Below are positions 5,578 through 15,362 of a stretch of DNA of 64,000 nt, one piece after another (within the stretch, counting starts at the first letter, position 1; each line of letters opens with the position of its first letter). The notes under the pieces were generated by a model that was not told the origin of the DNA, ran no database searches, and saw nothing but the letters and a program-made list of their open reading frames with translations. This stretch comes from CBDATA01 sp965215615. GTDB lineage: Bacteria > Acidobacteriota > Vicinamibacteria > Marinacidobacterales > Marinacidobacteraceae. Position numbers and translations under genes: made by a program. Location of the stretch: NCBI GenBank assembly GCA_965215615.1, contig OZ244068.1, forward strand, positions 1,612,001-1,676,000, read 5' to 3'.

Positions 5578-7707
5578 ATGAGAAACCTGCCGGCGCTCAC
5601 CCTGCTGCTTCTCGCCGGCTGCGGCAGGGGCGCGCTCGACTATCCACACACCGAAAAGGGAGACGTGACCGAGGACATGCACGGAATCACCGTGGAGGAT
5701 CCCTACCGCTGGCTCGAGGACGACAACGACCCCGAGGTGCTCGACTGGGTGGATGCCCAGAATCTCGTGACCCGCGAGCATCTCGATTCCCTTCCCGGAC
5801 GCGACGCGCTCCTCGCCCGGCTGACCGAACTCCGCGACTACGCCCGGCGGAGCGCCCCCTTCCGCTGGGGCGAGAGCTGGTATCTGCGGGCCAACGACGG
5901 GCTTCAGGATCAGGACGTGCTGTACCGGCTGACCGACCCGGACCAGCCGGAGACCGAGTGGGAGACCCTGCTCGACCCCAACCTGCTCTCCGAAGGCGGG
6001 ACGACCAGCCTCGAAACCACCGCCTTCACCGAGGACGGGACGCTCCTCGCCTACGGGCTCGGGGAGTCGGGTTCCGACTGGCGGGAGTTCCACGTGATGG
6101 ACACGAGAACCGGCGAAAAGCTCGACGACCACCTTCGCTGGATCAAGTTCTCGGGCGCGGCTTGGACTCACGACAATGGGGGATTCCTCTACAGCCGCTA
6201 TCCGGAGCCCGATCCGGATGCCGCCCAGGGAGGCGTGAACCGCAACCAGACCGTCTGGTACCACCGGATCGGCTCGCCGCAGGACAACGACCAGGTGGTC
6301 CATGCCCGCCCCGACCAGCCCGACTGGCTCACCGCCGCCGAAGTCTCGGACGACGGCCGGTACGCGGTCTTCGACATCCGCGAGGGCACCGACGAGCGGA
6401 GCCGCATCCACGTTCTCGATCTCGGCGACCCGATGAACCCCGATTTCAGCGGCGATGTGGTTCCGCTGCTCGACGACTTCGACGCGGCCTGGGATTTCCT
6501 CGGCAACGACGGCCCGGTCTTCTACTTCCGGACCAACCGCGATGCCCCCCGGTACCGGGTGGTCGCGGTGGACCTCCGGCGACCCGACCCGGCGAACCAC
6601 CGGGAAGTCATCCCCGAGAGCGAAGACACCCTGCTCGGGGCGCGGATGCTCGGCGAGCGGTTCCTGCTCTCCTATCTGACCGATGCCAGCAGCCGGCTCG
6701 CCGTCCACGCGAAGGACGGCACCAAAGAGCGCGACGTCCCCCTCCCCGGGCTCGGCTCGGTGGGCCAGATCAGCGGCAAGCGCTCCGACCCGGTGGCGCA
6801 CTTCGTCTTCTCCAGCTTCCTCTTCCCGCCCTCGGTCTATCGCTACGACTTCCGCACCGGGGAGGCTGCACTCGTCTGGGAGCCGGAAATCCCCTTCGAC
6901 CGGGAGCAGTACGAGACGAACCAGGTCTTTTTCGCCTCCGCCGACGGAACCCAGGTCCCGATGTTCCTGACCCACCGGAAGGATCTTCAGCGTGACGGCG
7001 ACAACCCCACCCTGCTCTACGGCTACGGCGGCTTCAACATCAGCCTTACCCCCGGCTTCAACCCGGCGAACCTGCTCTTCCTCGAGCGCGGCGGCGTGTA
7101 TGCCCTCGCGAACCTCCGGGGCGGCGGCGAATACGGCGAGGAATGGCACGATGCCGGCCGGCTCAGGAACAAGCAGAACGTCTTCGACGACTTCATCGCC
7201 GCCGCCGAGTTCCTGATCCACGACTCGGTCACCCAGCCTTCGCGGCTTGCGATCGCCGGAGGATCGAACGGGGGGCTTCTGGTGGGCGCGGTGCTGAACC
7301 AGCGGCCGGAGCTTTTCGGGGCGGCGCTCCCGGCGGTCGGGGTCATGGACATGCTCCGTTTTCACAAGTTCACGATCGGCTGGGCCTGGGTCTCGGACTA
7401 CGGCGACCCGGACGATCCGGAGATGTTCCCGGTGCTCCACGCCTATTCGCCATACCACAACATCGCGCCTTCGGAGAGCTTCCCGCCGACGCTCGTGACC
7501 ACCGCCGACCACGACGACCGGGTCGCCCCCGGCCACAGCTTCAAGTACGCGGCCCGGCTCCAGGAGATCCACGGCGCGGGGCCGGCACCGGTCCTGATCC
7601 GCATCCAGAAGAGCGCCGGACACGGGGCCGGGATGCCGGTCTCGATGCGGATCGAGCTCGACGCCGACCGCTTCGCCTTCCTGTTCCACCATCTCGGGGT
7701 GGACTGA
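5578..7707 (+). CDS. Prolyl oligopeptidase (S9A), exported lipoprotein form
   Basis: 709 residues, the usual length for prolyl oligopeptidase, which cleaves small peptides after proline. It starts with a lipoprotein signal (LLLLAGC, Cys14), then the N-terminal DPYRWLEDDNDPEVLDWV motif, a seven-bladed propeller, and an alpha/beta-hydrolase domain. The catalytic triad is visible: Ser563 in AGGSNGGLL, the Asp in ADHDDRVAPGHS (about 647) and His682 in SAGHGAG. A strong Shine-Dalgarno (gaggagg) precedes the ATG. It is divergent from the TolB-like lipoprotein, and both are predicted to be in the periplasm, suggesting joint peptide degradation. Confidence 0.95.
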   Translation: MRNLPALTLLLLAGCGRGALDYPHTEKGDVTEDMHGITVEDPYRWLEDDNDPEVLDWVDAQNLVTREHLDSLPGRDALLARLTELRDYARRSAPFRWGESWYLRANDGLQDQDVLYRLTDPDQPETEWETLLDPNLLSEGGTTSLETTAFTEDGTLLAYGLGESGSDWREFHVMDTRTGEKLDDHLRWIKFSGAAWTHDNGGFLYSRYPEPDPDAAQGGVNRNQTVWYHRIGSPQDNDQVVHARPDQPDWLTAAEVSDDGRYAVFDIREGTDERSRIHVLDLGDPMNPDFSGDVVPLLDDFDAAWDFLGNDGPVFYFRTNRDAPRYRVVAVDLRRPDPANHREVIPESEDTLLGARMLGERFLLSYLTDASSRLAVHAKDGTKERDVPLPGLGSVGQISGKRSDPVAHFVFSSFLFPPSVYRYDFRTGEAALVWEPEIPFDREQYETNQVFFASADGTQVPMFLTHRKDLQRDGDNPTLLYGYGGFNISLTPGFNPANLLFLERGGVYALANLRGGGEYGEEWHDAGRLRNKQNVFDDFIAAAEFLIHDSVTQPSRLAIAGGSNGGLLVGAVLNQRPELFGAALPAVGVMDMLRFHKFTIGWAWVSDYGDPDDPEMFPVLHAYSPYHNIAPSESFPPTLVTTADHDDRVAPGHSFKYAARLQEIHGAGPAPVLIRIQKSAGHGAGMPVSMRIELDADRFAFLFHHLGVD

Positions 7708-7711
7708 GCAG

Positions 7712-8401
7712 ATGACTTCCCGGGCGGTCCTCGACCTCAAGGAGCGCCACCGGGAACTGGCCCGCCCCCACCGCAAGGGCGCGGAGTACCGGTTCCCTCC
7801 CGAAGCCCTCGGTGGCCTGCTGCTGCGAACCTACCGCTCGATCAGTTGGCTCGAATACGCGAGCGAGTTCGCCGGCGATCCGGACATGACGTTCCTGCTC
7901 CACTGGGTCGCCTTCAACGCCGCCTATGCGCAGGTCCACGACGATGCCCATACCGAACACGAGCTCCGCGACCGGTTCTTCGGGAAACTCACGAGCCTCG
8001 ACCCCGGCCGGCACCTCCATCACGTCATCGCCGACACCCGGTGCGACCACTTCGACGCGCTCCTCGAAAACCGGCATCTCTTCGAGCCGTACTGGCACCA
8101 TATCCACGGGGAACGGGAGTTCGACAACTGGCTCGAGCAACTGAAGTCGAGAAACCAGTCCGCGAATCAGGCACGGGCCCGCATGGATACCGCCCGGGCG
8201 CTTTCCGAGCTTTTCAGCCGCCTCTACACGCTCCGGAACCAGCTCGTCCACGGGCTTTCGAGCTGGAGCAGCGGATCGAACCGGAAGTCCGTGGACCCGG
8301 CAGCGAGCCTCCTCGAACACCTCATGCCGATCCTGATCGGGATCATGCTCGACCATCCCGAAGCCGACTGGGGACGGCTGCCCTATCCACCAGCTTCGTA
8401 G
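7712..8401 (+). CDS. HEPN-domain-like protein of unknown function
   Basis: 229 residues, mostly helical, with no signal peptide. The C-terminal segment LFSRLYTLRNQLVHGLSSW carries R-N-Q-L-V-H (Arg175-His180), which matches the RxxxxH signature of HEPN RNases. The surrounding pattern (LLHWVAFNAAYAQ, LEQLKSRNQSA) resembles stand-alone Apea/HEPN-type proteins. It follows the oligopeptidase by 4 bp and could be cotranscribed. No MNT nucleotidyltransferase partner is adjacent. RNase or defence activity is inference. Confidence 0.6.
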   Translation: MTSRAVLDLKERHRELARPHRKGAEYRFPPEALGGLLLRTYRSISWLEYASEFAGDPDMTFLLHWVAFNAAYAQVHDDAHTEHELRDRFFGKLTSLDPGRHLHHVIADTRCDHFDALLENRHLFEPYWHHIHGEREFDNWLEQLKSRNQSANQARARMDTARALSELFSRLYTLRNQLVHGLSSWSSGSNRKSVDPAASLLEHLMPILIGIMLDHPEADWGRLPYPPAS

Positions 8402-8416
8402 ATTTTCACGAATCTA
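8399..8416 (+). terminator. Weak hairpin after the HEPN gene
   Basis: TAGATT and AATCTA form a 6-bp stem around TTCACG and include the stop codon of the HEPN gene. There is no U tract, so this is only a possible 3' end structure. Confidence 0.3.
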
Positions 8417-8471
8417 TAGCAATTTGACTCATAAAAAGTTAGAAGAGCGTCGCTAAATAAGTTCTTTTCCC

Positions 8472-8500
8472 TTGACACCCGACGGCCGATGGCATAGTGT
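8472..8500 (+). promoter_or_regulatory. Sigma70-type promoter of groES-groEL
   Basis: A perfect TTGACA (8472-8477), a 17-bp spacer and TAGTGT (8495-8500) lie about 135 bp before groES. The flanking ccCTTGAC also partly resembles a sigma32 -35. No CIRCE repeat was found, so heat regulation cannot be assigned. Confidence 0.7.
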
Positions 8501-8634
8501 TCCGCCGTCCGGGGCCCGGACTTCGCCCTGAAGGGATGAAACGGGCGCGCGGCTCAAAAAGCCGGTTCCGGACGGTTCGGTTTCACCCTGTGCGCCGGTG
8601 GCGCGCATTTCGAGAGAGAGGAGATCCTTTCCCG

Positions 8635-8922
8635 ATGAAAATCACACCACTGCGGGACAACGTCGTGCTCCGCCGCCTGGAAGCGGAGGAGGAGAAGATC
8701 GGCTCGATCATCATCCCCGACACCGCCAAGGAAAAACCGATGACCGCCGAGGTCATCGCCGTCGGCAACGGCAAGGTCCTGAAGGACGGCAGCCGGCAGG
8801 CCGTGGAAGTCGAGGCGGGTCAGCGGGTGCTGGTCGGCAAGTACTCCGGCTCCGAGGTCAAGCTCGACGGAGAGGATTACCTCATCGTCCGCGAGGACGA
8901 GATTCTGGGCGTCATCGCTTAG
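8635..8922 (+). CDS. groES: Co-chaperonin GroES
   Basis: 95 residues, the normal GroES size. MKITPLRDNVVLRRLEAEEE is the canonical N-terminus. The mobile-loop region (GSIIIPDTAKEKP) and the C-terminal VKLDGEDYLIVREDEILGVI are conserved. GroES caps the GroEL chamber during ATP-driven folding in the cytoplasm. A strong Shine-Dalgarno (agaggag) lies 10-20 nt ahead of the ATG. It is first in an operon with groEL 37 bp downstream. Confidence 0.98.
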   Translation: MKITPLRDNVVLRRLEAEEEKIGSIIIPDTAKEKPMTAEVIAVGNGKVLKDGSRQAVEVEAGQRVLVGKYSGSEVKLDGEDYLIVREDEILGVIA

Positions 8923-8959
8923 GCGATCCCCACCCATTCGACAAAGGACAGAACACAAA

Positions 8960-10600
<1,641 letters not shown>

Positions 10601-10624
10601 TCCGAAACCCCTCGCCTCCACCCG

Positions 10625-10656
10625 CCCCCCGGGCCTCGCCGCCCGGGGGGCTTTTT
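10625..10656 (+). terminator. Intrinsic terminator of groES-groEL
   Basis: A perfect 10-bp GC stem (CCCCCCGGGC with GCCCGGGGGG), a 6-nt loop, then CTTTTT. It ends the chaperonin operon. Confidence 0.92.
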
Positions 10657-10877
10657 GCGCCCGGTAGGTTACGATCCCTTTGGTCAACGGGACGGCAGGA
10701 AGGCTTGGTCTGCCGAGGAAGCCCGTGACAAGTGCCGTCGTGCTGTCGCGCCAGGCTTCGCGAACCATGCCCGGACTCCACAAGATGCCCTCGGATCGCG
10801 ACCCTCTTCCCCTTCCCCACGGTTCTTCGCCTCTCGCAGTTCTTCCCCGCACAAACGCCTCGGCACCTCCTGTGGCG

Positions 10878-12239
10878 ATGAAGCCGGGGACCCGGCCGCC
10901 GGGCCAGCCGACACTGTTTGGCCAAGCTGCCCTGCCGTCACAAGATCGATCGGGTTCGGGGTTCCTGGATCCGGCATTTGCCACCAACAAGACACAGCCG
11001 GTGCACCGCTGGGTTCCGTGGATCGCCGGATTCTCCAAGGAGTTCGTAGCCGGCGCGTTCGACCGCTTCCTGCCGTCGAAGGGACGAGTGCTCGACCCCT
11101 TCGCCGGCGTAGGCACGACCCTGCTCGAAGCGGTGCTGGCAGGCCACGATGCGGTTGGGTTCGAGATCAACCCCTACGCTGCCTTCGCCTGCCGAACCAA
11201 GCTCCACGCCTTCACCGCTGACCCGGAAAACCTGCAGGATCACGCAGATCGCTTCCTGAAATTCCACGCCCGGACCCGGAGCCGGGAACCCAGGTCCAAG
11301 CCACCTCCCGGGTTCCGAACGCGCGAGGCTTTCTACCACCCCAAGGTTCTCCGCAAGGTGCTTTTCTCGTTGGACTTCATCTCGGGAATCGAAGACCCAC
11401 AAACGCGCGATCTTTTCGAGCTCGCTTTCGCGGCCACCATGGTCTCCTACTCGAACTACTCCTATGAGCCGAGCCTCGGCCGGAAAGCCGCAGTCGGGAG
11501 GGTCGCAGCCACCGAGTTCCCCGTAGAAGAGTCCATTGCGGCGCGACTGCTCGACATGTCCGAAGACATCCGCTGGTTCCGGGAGCAACAAGGGAAACGA
11601 CGGCCGCGCCGGCGCGTCGTACTCGACTCCTTCTTCACGGCTTACCGTGGGGTGTCCAAGGGCTCGGTGGATCTGATCGTCACCTCTCCGCCCTACCTGA
11701 ACAACTACCACTACAACCGCAACACGAGACCCCAGCTCTACTGGCTCGGACTGGTGGAGTCCACGCGAGATATGAAAGAAATCGAGCAGCGCAACTTCGG
11801 GAAGTTCTGGCAGACCGTCAGAGAACAACCCGACGTAGAGCTCGACCCCGAGATCGCCGACCCAGAGGTCCGGGACACCCTCGCGGAACTCCGCGCCAAG
11901 ACTCCAGAAAAGAAGATCTACGGCGGGCGAGGCTGGGCCAACTACGCCGCCACCTATTTCAACGACTGCCTGCGTTTCGCGCGCGGGGCGAACTGGTGCC
12001 TCAGGCCCGGTGCCTCGGCGCTCGTCGTCATCGGGAACAGCATCCTCCAAGGGATTCCGATCCCCACCGATCGCTTCCTGGCGCAGATCGCCGAAGTAGC
12101 CGGCCTGGAGACCGTCGCCATCCACATCCCGCGCGATACACGCGTCGGCAACAGCATCATCAACTCGGACATTCGCGTCGGGTCGGCGGGCCGGAAGAAT
12201 CGACTCTACGAAGCGGTCGTGGAGCTGAGGAATCCTTGA
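10878..12239 (+). CDS. DNA (N4-cytosine or N6-adenine) methyltransferase
   Basis: 453 residues from this start. The SAM-binding motif I is LDPFAGVGTTLLEA (Asp73) and the catalytic motif IV is TSPPYLNNYHYNRN (residues 269-273), in the order I then IV. TSPPY is typical of N4-cytosine enzymes. No restriction gene is adjacent, so it may be an orphan, or work with unknown neighbours. The frame stays open back to a TTG at 10680; the ATG at 10878 is chosen because the first 66 residues are low-complexity and have weaker codon bias. The true start is uncertain. Confidence 0.8.
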   Translation: MKPGTRPPGQPTLFGQAALPSQDRSGSGFLDPAFATNKTQPVHRWVPWIAGFSKEFVAGAFDRFLPSKGRVLDPFAGVGTTLLEAVLAGHDAVGFEINPYAAFACRTKLHAFTADPENLQDHADRFLKFHARTRSREPRSKPPPGFRTREAFYHPKVLRKVLFSLDFISGIEDPQTRDLFELAFAATMVSYSNYSYEPSLGRKAAVGRVAATEFPVEESIAARLLDMSEDIRWFREQQGKRRPRRRVVLDSFFTAYRGVSKGSVDLIVTSPPYLNNYHYNRNTRPQLYWLGLVESTRDMKEIEQRNFGKFWQTVREQPDVELDPEIADPEVRDTLAELRAKTPEKKIYGGRGWANYAATYFNDCLRFARGANWCLRPGASALVVIGNSILQGIPIPTDRFLAQIAEVAGLETVAIHIPRDTRVGNSIINSDIRVGSAGRKNRLYEAVVELRNP

Positions 12240-12614
12240 CCTTCCGCTCTGATACTGCGAAGGAGTAGCGCCTTTTTCATGCCCGGGAAACCTGCCCCCA
12301 AGGACACGCTCTCCGATGTCCTCGCCCGAATCGAGCGCGAACTCTCCGCCTGAACGAGGACTCGCCGCGCTTATCTCTCGGGCGGAGATTGAGGAATCAG
12401 CTTGATCCCATTTCGTCTCCCGAACTGGTTCTCGATCCGACGAGACCGAGCGTCGTCGCCCGGCTGATTACCCTGGTTCTCCTCGCGTGGAGGGCGAAGC
12501 GCTCGCCACCGCTTTTGATGGATCGAAAGCACGCACTTGGAGCCGAAAAGAAGCCAAGTCCTTGTAAGAAAGCGGTTTCTTTATTTGATCGAAAAGCGAT
12601 ATAACATCGCCGTC
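12240..12614. other. Noncoding gap upstream of the AlbA-type gene
   Basis: The gap holds a possible 24-codon frame at 12279-12353 (MPGKPAPKDTLSDVLARIER...) with aaggag ahead, too short to trust. It also holds an exact 24-nt match to groEL (12485-12508) and a short inverted repeat AAGAAA/TTTCTT (12566-12581) in an AT-rich stretch just before the next gene. No other gene is seen. Confidence 0.5.
12600..12605 (+). promoter_or_regulatory. -10 box TATAAC of the AlbA-type gene
   Basis: TATAAC ends 9 nt before the ATG at 12615, with no Shine-Dalgarno between. The surrounding DNA is AT-rich and contains a 6-bp inverted repeat that could be an operator. Confidence 0.45.
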
Positions 12615-14102
12615 ATGGATCAGGAAAGCATCAGGCAGACCGTCCGGGAGTTGTGCCGGCTTCCGGCGGAGAACGAGTGGGTGGAGTTCAAGGTCAACCA
12701 GGCCGAGCCGCGGATGATCGGCCAGCGCATCTCGGCGCTCGCCAACAGCGCCGCCCTCCTCCATCAACCGGCCGGCTTTGTCGTCTGGGGTGTGGAGGAC
12801 GGCTCCCACCAGATCGTGGGAACCCGGTTCCGGCCCTCGAAACAGAAGAAAGGAAGCGAACCGCTGGTCCCCTGGCTGTTCCAGCAACTGACACCACCGG
12901 TCCCCTTCCAGGTTCACGAAGTGGAGATGGACGGGAAGCGAATCGTCGTTCTCGAGGTCAGCCCGGCGCGCAACCAGCCCGTGGCCTTCGCCGGGGAGAG
13001 ATTCCTGCGTATCGACAGCCAGACCCGAAGACTCGACAGATTCCCGGAGCATGAGCGGGCGCTCTGGCGCGTGTTCGACACGACACCTTTCGAGGCGCGC
13101 ACCGCGGCCGAGGGCCTTGCCGGGGAAAAGGTCGCGGCATTGCTCGATCACGCGGCGTACTTCGAGCGGCTTCGACTCCCGGTGCCGGGCAACCGGCGTT
13201 CCGCATTCGATGCTCTCGCCCGCGACGAATTGCTGCGTCCGGGGGCCTCCGGAGAGTGGGATATCACCAATCTGGGTGCGCTGCTTCTTGCGCGGCGACT
13301 TGCGGATTTCTCCGGGCTGGCGCGGAGAGCGGTGCGACTCATCCGCTACCGGGGCACCGGGCGCACCGGCGAGGCTCGGGAATGGGAGTACGAAGATGGC
13401 TACGCGCGGTGCCTCGACCGCCTGAATCAGCAAATCGACGGCCAGTTACCTTCACGGGAGATCCTCCGAGGCAGCCGGCGAGAGATCGAATGGGCGTTTC
13501 CTCCGATCGCGGTTCGGGAGCTGGTGGCCAACGCACTCATTCACCAGGATCTCGCCATGCGCGGTGCGGGACCGATGGTCGAGATCTTCGATGGCCGGAT
13601 CGAGATCACGAATCCCGGCGAGCCCCTGATCGAAACCGAGCGCCTGGTGGACGCTCCCCCGCAGTCCCGCAACGACCGTCTCGCTTCCCTGATGCGCCGG
13701 TTCGGTTTCAGCGAAGAGCGAGGCATGGGGATCGACCGGGTGGTCGAAGAAATCGAGGCGTACGAACTTCCTCCCCCCCGCTTCCACAAGCCGCAGGGGT
13801 TCACCCGCGTGACTCTCCATGCGAGGAAGAAACTCGCCGAAATGAGCCCGGACGACCGGAACTGGGCCTGTTACCTCCACGCCTGCCTCAGATACCTGAA
13901 CGGCAACAGCCTCACCAACGCGTCGCTACGGCGACGGTTCGGCATCCCGGACCGAAACCGGGCGATGGCCTCCCGTCTCATCCGGAATGCGATGGAGAGC
14001 GGGGCAATCACTCCTGAAGACACCGCCGCCTCCCGCAAAACGATGCGCTACATCCCGTGGTGGGCGGCGCGGGAGAACGGCAACGGGGGGCCGCCGGCCT
14101 GA
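12615..14102 (+). CDS. AlbA_2/Schlafen-type ATP-binding regulator (COG2865-like)
   Basis: 495 residues. The N-terminus ENEWVEFKVNQAEPRMIGQRISALANSAAL... is the AlbA_2 (Schlafen-like) domain, with the conserved E.EFK and the later GFVVWGVEDG strand. The middle to C-terminal part (FPPIAVRELVANALIHQDL, VEIFDGRIEITNPGEPL, EERGMGIDRVVEEIEAY) is the HATPase_c_4 region of COG2865 regulators, with a helix-turn-helix-like end. Such proteins are often called transcriptional regulators and occur near defence genes; the actual target is unknown. The ATG is supported by the TATAAC box 9 nt upstream. Confidence 0.85.
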   Translation: MDQESIRQTVRELCRLPAENEWVEFKVNQAEPRMIGQRISALANSAALLHQPAGFVVWGVEDGSHQIVGTRFRPSKQKKGSEPLVPWLFQQLTPPVPFQVHEVEMDGKRIVVLEVSPARNQPVAFAGERFLRIDSQTRRLDRFPEHERALWRVFDTTPFEARTAAEGLAGEKVAALLDHAAYFERLRLPVPGNRRSAFDALARDELLRPGASGEWDITNLGALLLARRLADFSGLARRAVRLIRYRGTGRTGEAREWEYEDGYARCLDRLNQQIDGQLPSREILRGSRREIEWAFPPIAVRELVANALIHQDLAMRGAGPMVEIFDGRIEITNPGEPLIETERLVDAPPQSRNDRLASLMRRFGFSEERGMGIDRVVEEIEAYELPPPRFHKPQGFTRVTLHARKKLAEMSPDDRNWACYLHACLRYLNGNSLTNASLRRRFGIPDRNRAMASRLIRNAMESGAITPEDTAASRKTMRYIPWWAARENGNGGPPA

Positions 14103-14113
14103 CGGCACTGCTG

Positions 14114-14365
14114 TCAGATCAACCGCAACCCGGCGGAGTCGAATCGCCGAAAGTCGGCTTGATTCGCGGTCGCAAGGCGCGCCCCATCCTGGATGGCCGC
14201 CGCAGCAATCAGGCAATCCGGCAAGGAGCCACGACGACGGCCTGATTCGTGGAACAGGGCCGCCGCAACCCTGGCTTGCTCCACGTCGAGATCACGAAAG
14301 TCGTCCACGATCCATAACGCCAGATCCCGCTCCGCCAGCTCGTGTGAGACGACAGATAAAACTGG
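14114..14365 (-). pseudogene. 5'-truncated vapC remnant
   Basis: The frame VLSVVSHELAERDLALWIVD... ends DCLIAAAAIQDGARLATANQADFRRF, the C-terminal two thirds of a PIN toxin, including the Asp-rich DCLIAAAA and NQADF segments. The N-terminal LDTS/LDTN motif and the antitoxin gene are missing; upstream sequence is unrelated. It is read as a decayed toxin gene. Confidence 0.65.
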
Positions 14366-14485
14366 TCCACCGGATTGGGCGGCCCGCCCGTTCTTTCGAC
14401 AGCCTGGGCTTGTGTTCCTTCCGGCGAGTGTGGGAAGAACGATGGACACCGGAACCAACGGATTGATTCAGTTGGGGGAGGACAG

Positions 14486-14534
14486 CGCGCCTGCGGGCCG
14501 GGAGGAGCGTAGCGACGAGCGGCCCGCAGGCGCG
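14486..14534. repeat. REP-like palindrome, 15-bp perfect arms
   Basis: CGCGCCTGCGGGCCG (14486-14500) and its exact complement (14520-14534) flank the 19-nt loop ggaggagcgtagcgacgag. The arm composition and the gcgtagcgacga loop resemble REP-type elements. It lies downstream of the minus-strand gene ending at 14616 and could stop transcription or stabilise mRNA. Confidence 0.6.
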
Positions 14535-14615
14535 GCGCCGGGCCTCGCTCCCGATCCGGATGGTGTCGTCAAGCAGCGGGAACTGGTGACCGCCGCTTCG
14601 AGCGAGGCCGCCCGT

Positions 14616-15047
14616 TCAGAACGAGAAGAACGCCCCCATCTGGAAGAGGGTCAGCGCCTCGCTGAACTGGACGATGAGCCGCGCTCCGTAGCGGCGGCCG
14701 AAGGTCAGACTCGCGCCGGCATGGGGCGAAACATTCCCGCCGTCGTACTCGATGCCCGCCCGGAGCGCCGGACGGATGAGCGCGTCGGCGCGGCCGAGAC
14801 GGATCGCGCCGCCCGCCCGGTTGGCGGTTCCCGCGACTTCGGCGCAGCGCCAGTTCTCGACCATGCCGTAGAGCGAGAACGGCCCGGCGACCTGTCCGTT
14901 GATCGCGACGAACCGACCCGGACAGGCGTTCTCATCTCCGCCGACGAGACCGGCTTCGAAGAGGAACGGACCCGGCGCGTCCTCGGCGACGGCGGGAGCG
15001 GCAAGCGCGAGCAGCGCAGCGAAAAGGAGTCCGATGGGTCGGGGCAT
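14616..15047 (-). CDS. Exported small outer-membrane-like protein, unknown function
   Basis: 143 residues with a clear signal peptide (MPRPIGLLFAALLALAAPAVA, cleavage before EDA). The mature part alternates hydrophobic and polar residues (GPFSLYGMVENWRC, AGASLTFGRRYGARLIVQFS) and ends in phenylalanine (MGAFFSF), features of short outer-membrane beta-barrels. No family was recognised. It reads away from a repeat-rich noncoding block with TGACCATGG motifs directly upstream, which may regulate it. Confidence 0.6.
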   Translation of the reverse strand: MPRPIGLLFAALLALAAPAVAEDAPGPFLFEAGLVGGDENACPGRFVAINGQVAGPFSLYGMVENWRCAEVAGTANRAGGAIRLGRADALIRPALRAGIEYDGGNVSPHAGASLTFGRRYGARLIVQFSEALTLFQMGAFFSF

Positions 15048-15362
15048 GGTCCGGGAACTCTCGCACGGTTGACCATGGCTCGGCTCGATTTGACCATGGC
15101 AAACCCGGAATGACCATGGTTCGCCGGATGCCGCGCACTCTTCGGCTCAGCAACCGGCCCCGGTCCCGAAAACCGGCTGGTTTTGCGCCCTCGCGTGGCC
15201 GAATCACTGGTTTTCGGTGGCGAACCAGTGGTTCTGGCGCAAATCACCGGAAAGATTGCTTTGCGGTCGAATTCGCGATTTGACCATGGTTTTCGGGCCC
15301 AATTGGCGGTTTGACCATGGTTTTCGGGCAGTTTGACCATGGTTCCCGGTTTGACCATGGCT
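15048..15362. repeat. Noncoding block with seven TGACCATGG repeats
   Basis: TGACCATGG, usually as TTTGACCATGG, starts at about 15069, 15089 and 15109 (cluster A, 20-bp spacing) and at 15279, 15310, 15332 and 15350 (cluster B, 31, 22 and 18 bp spacing). All are in the same orientation. Between the clusters lies an 8-bp inverted repeat (CACTGGTT at 15205-15212, AACCAGTG at 15223-15230). No gene is present. The spacing is too irregular for a CRISPR. Operators for a regulator are one explanation. Confidence 0.8.

Noticed and set aside
5533..7776. 747-codon open frame opposite the prolyl oligopeptidase
   Set aside because: No family motifs; the plus strand encodes a complete S9A enzyme with all catalytic residues.
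8402..8634. CIRCE operator ahead of groES
   Set aside because: No TTAGCACTC-type inverted repeat was found; only a sigma70-like promoter is supported.
12279..12353. 24-codon small gene
   Set aside because: Has an ATG and aaggag ahead at long spacing, but is too short and without a recognisable family; only mentioned in the gap entry.
15069..15360. CRISPR array
   Set aside because: Repeats are about 11 bp with irregular 7-20 bp spacers, and no cas genes are present.
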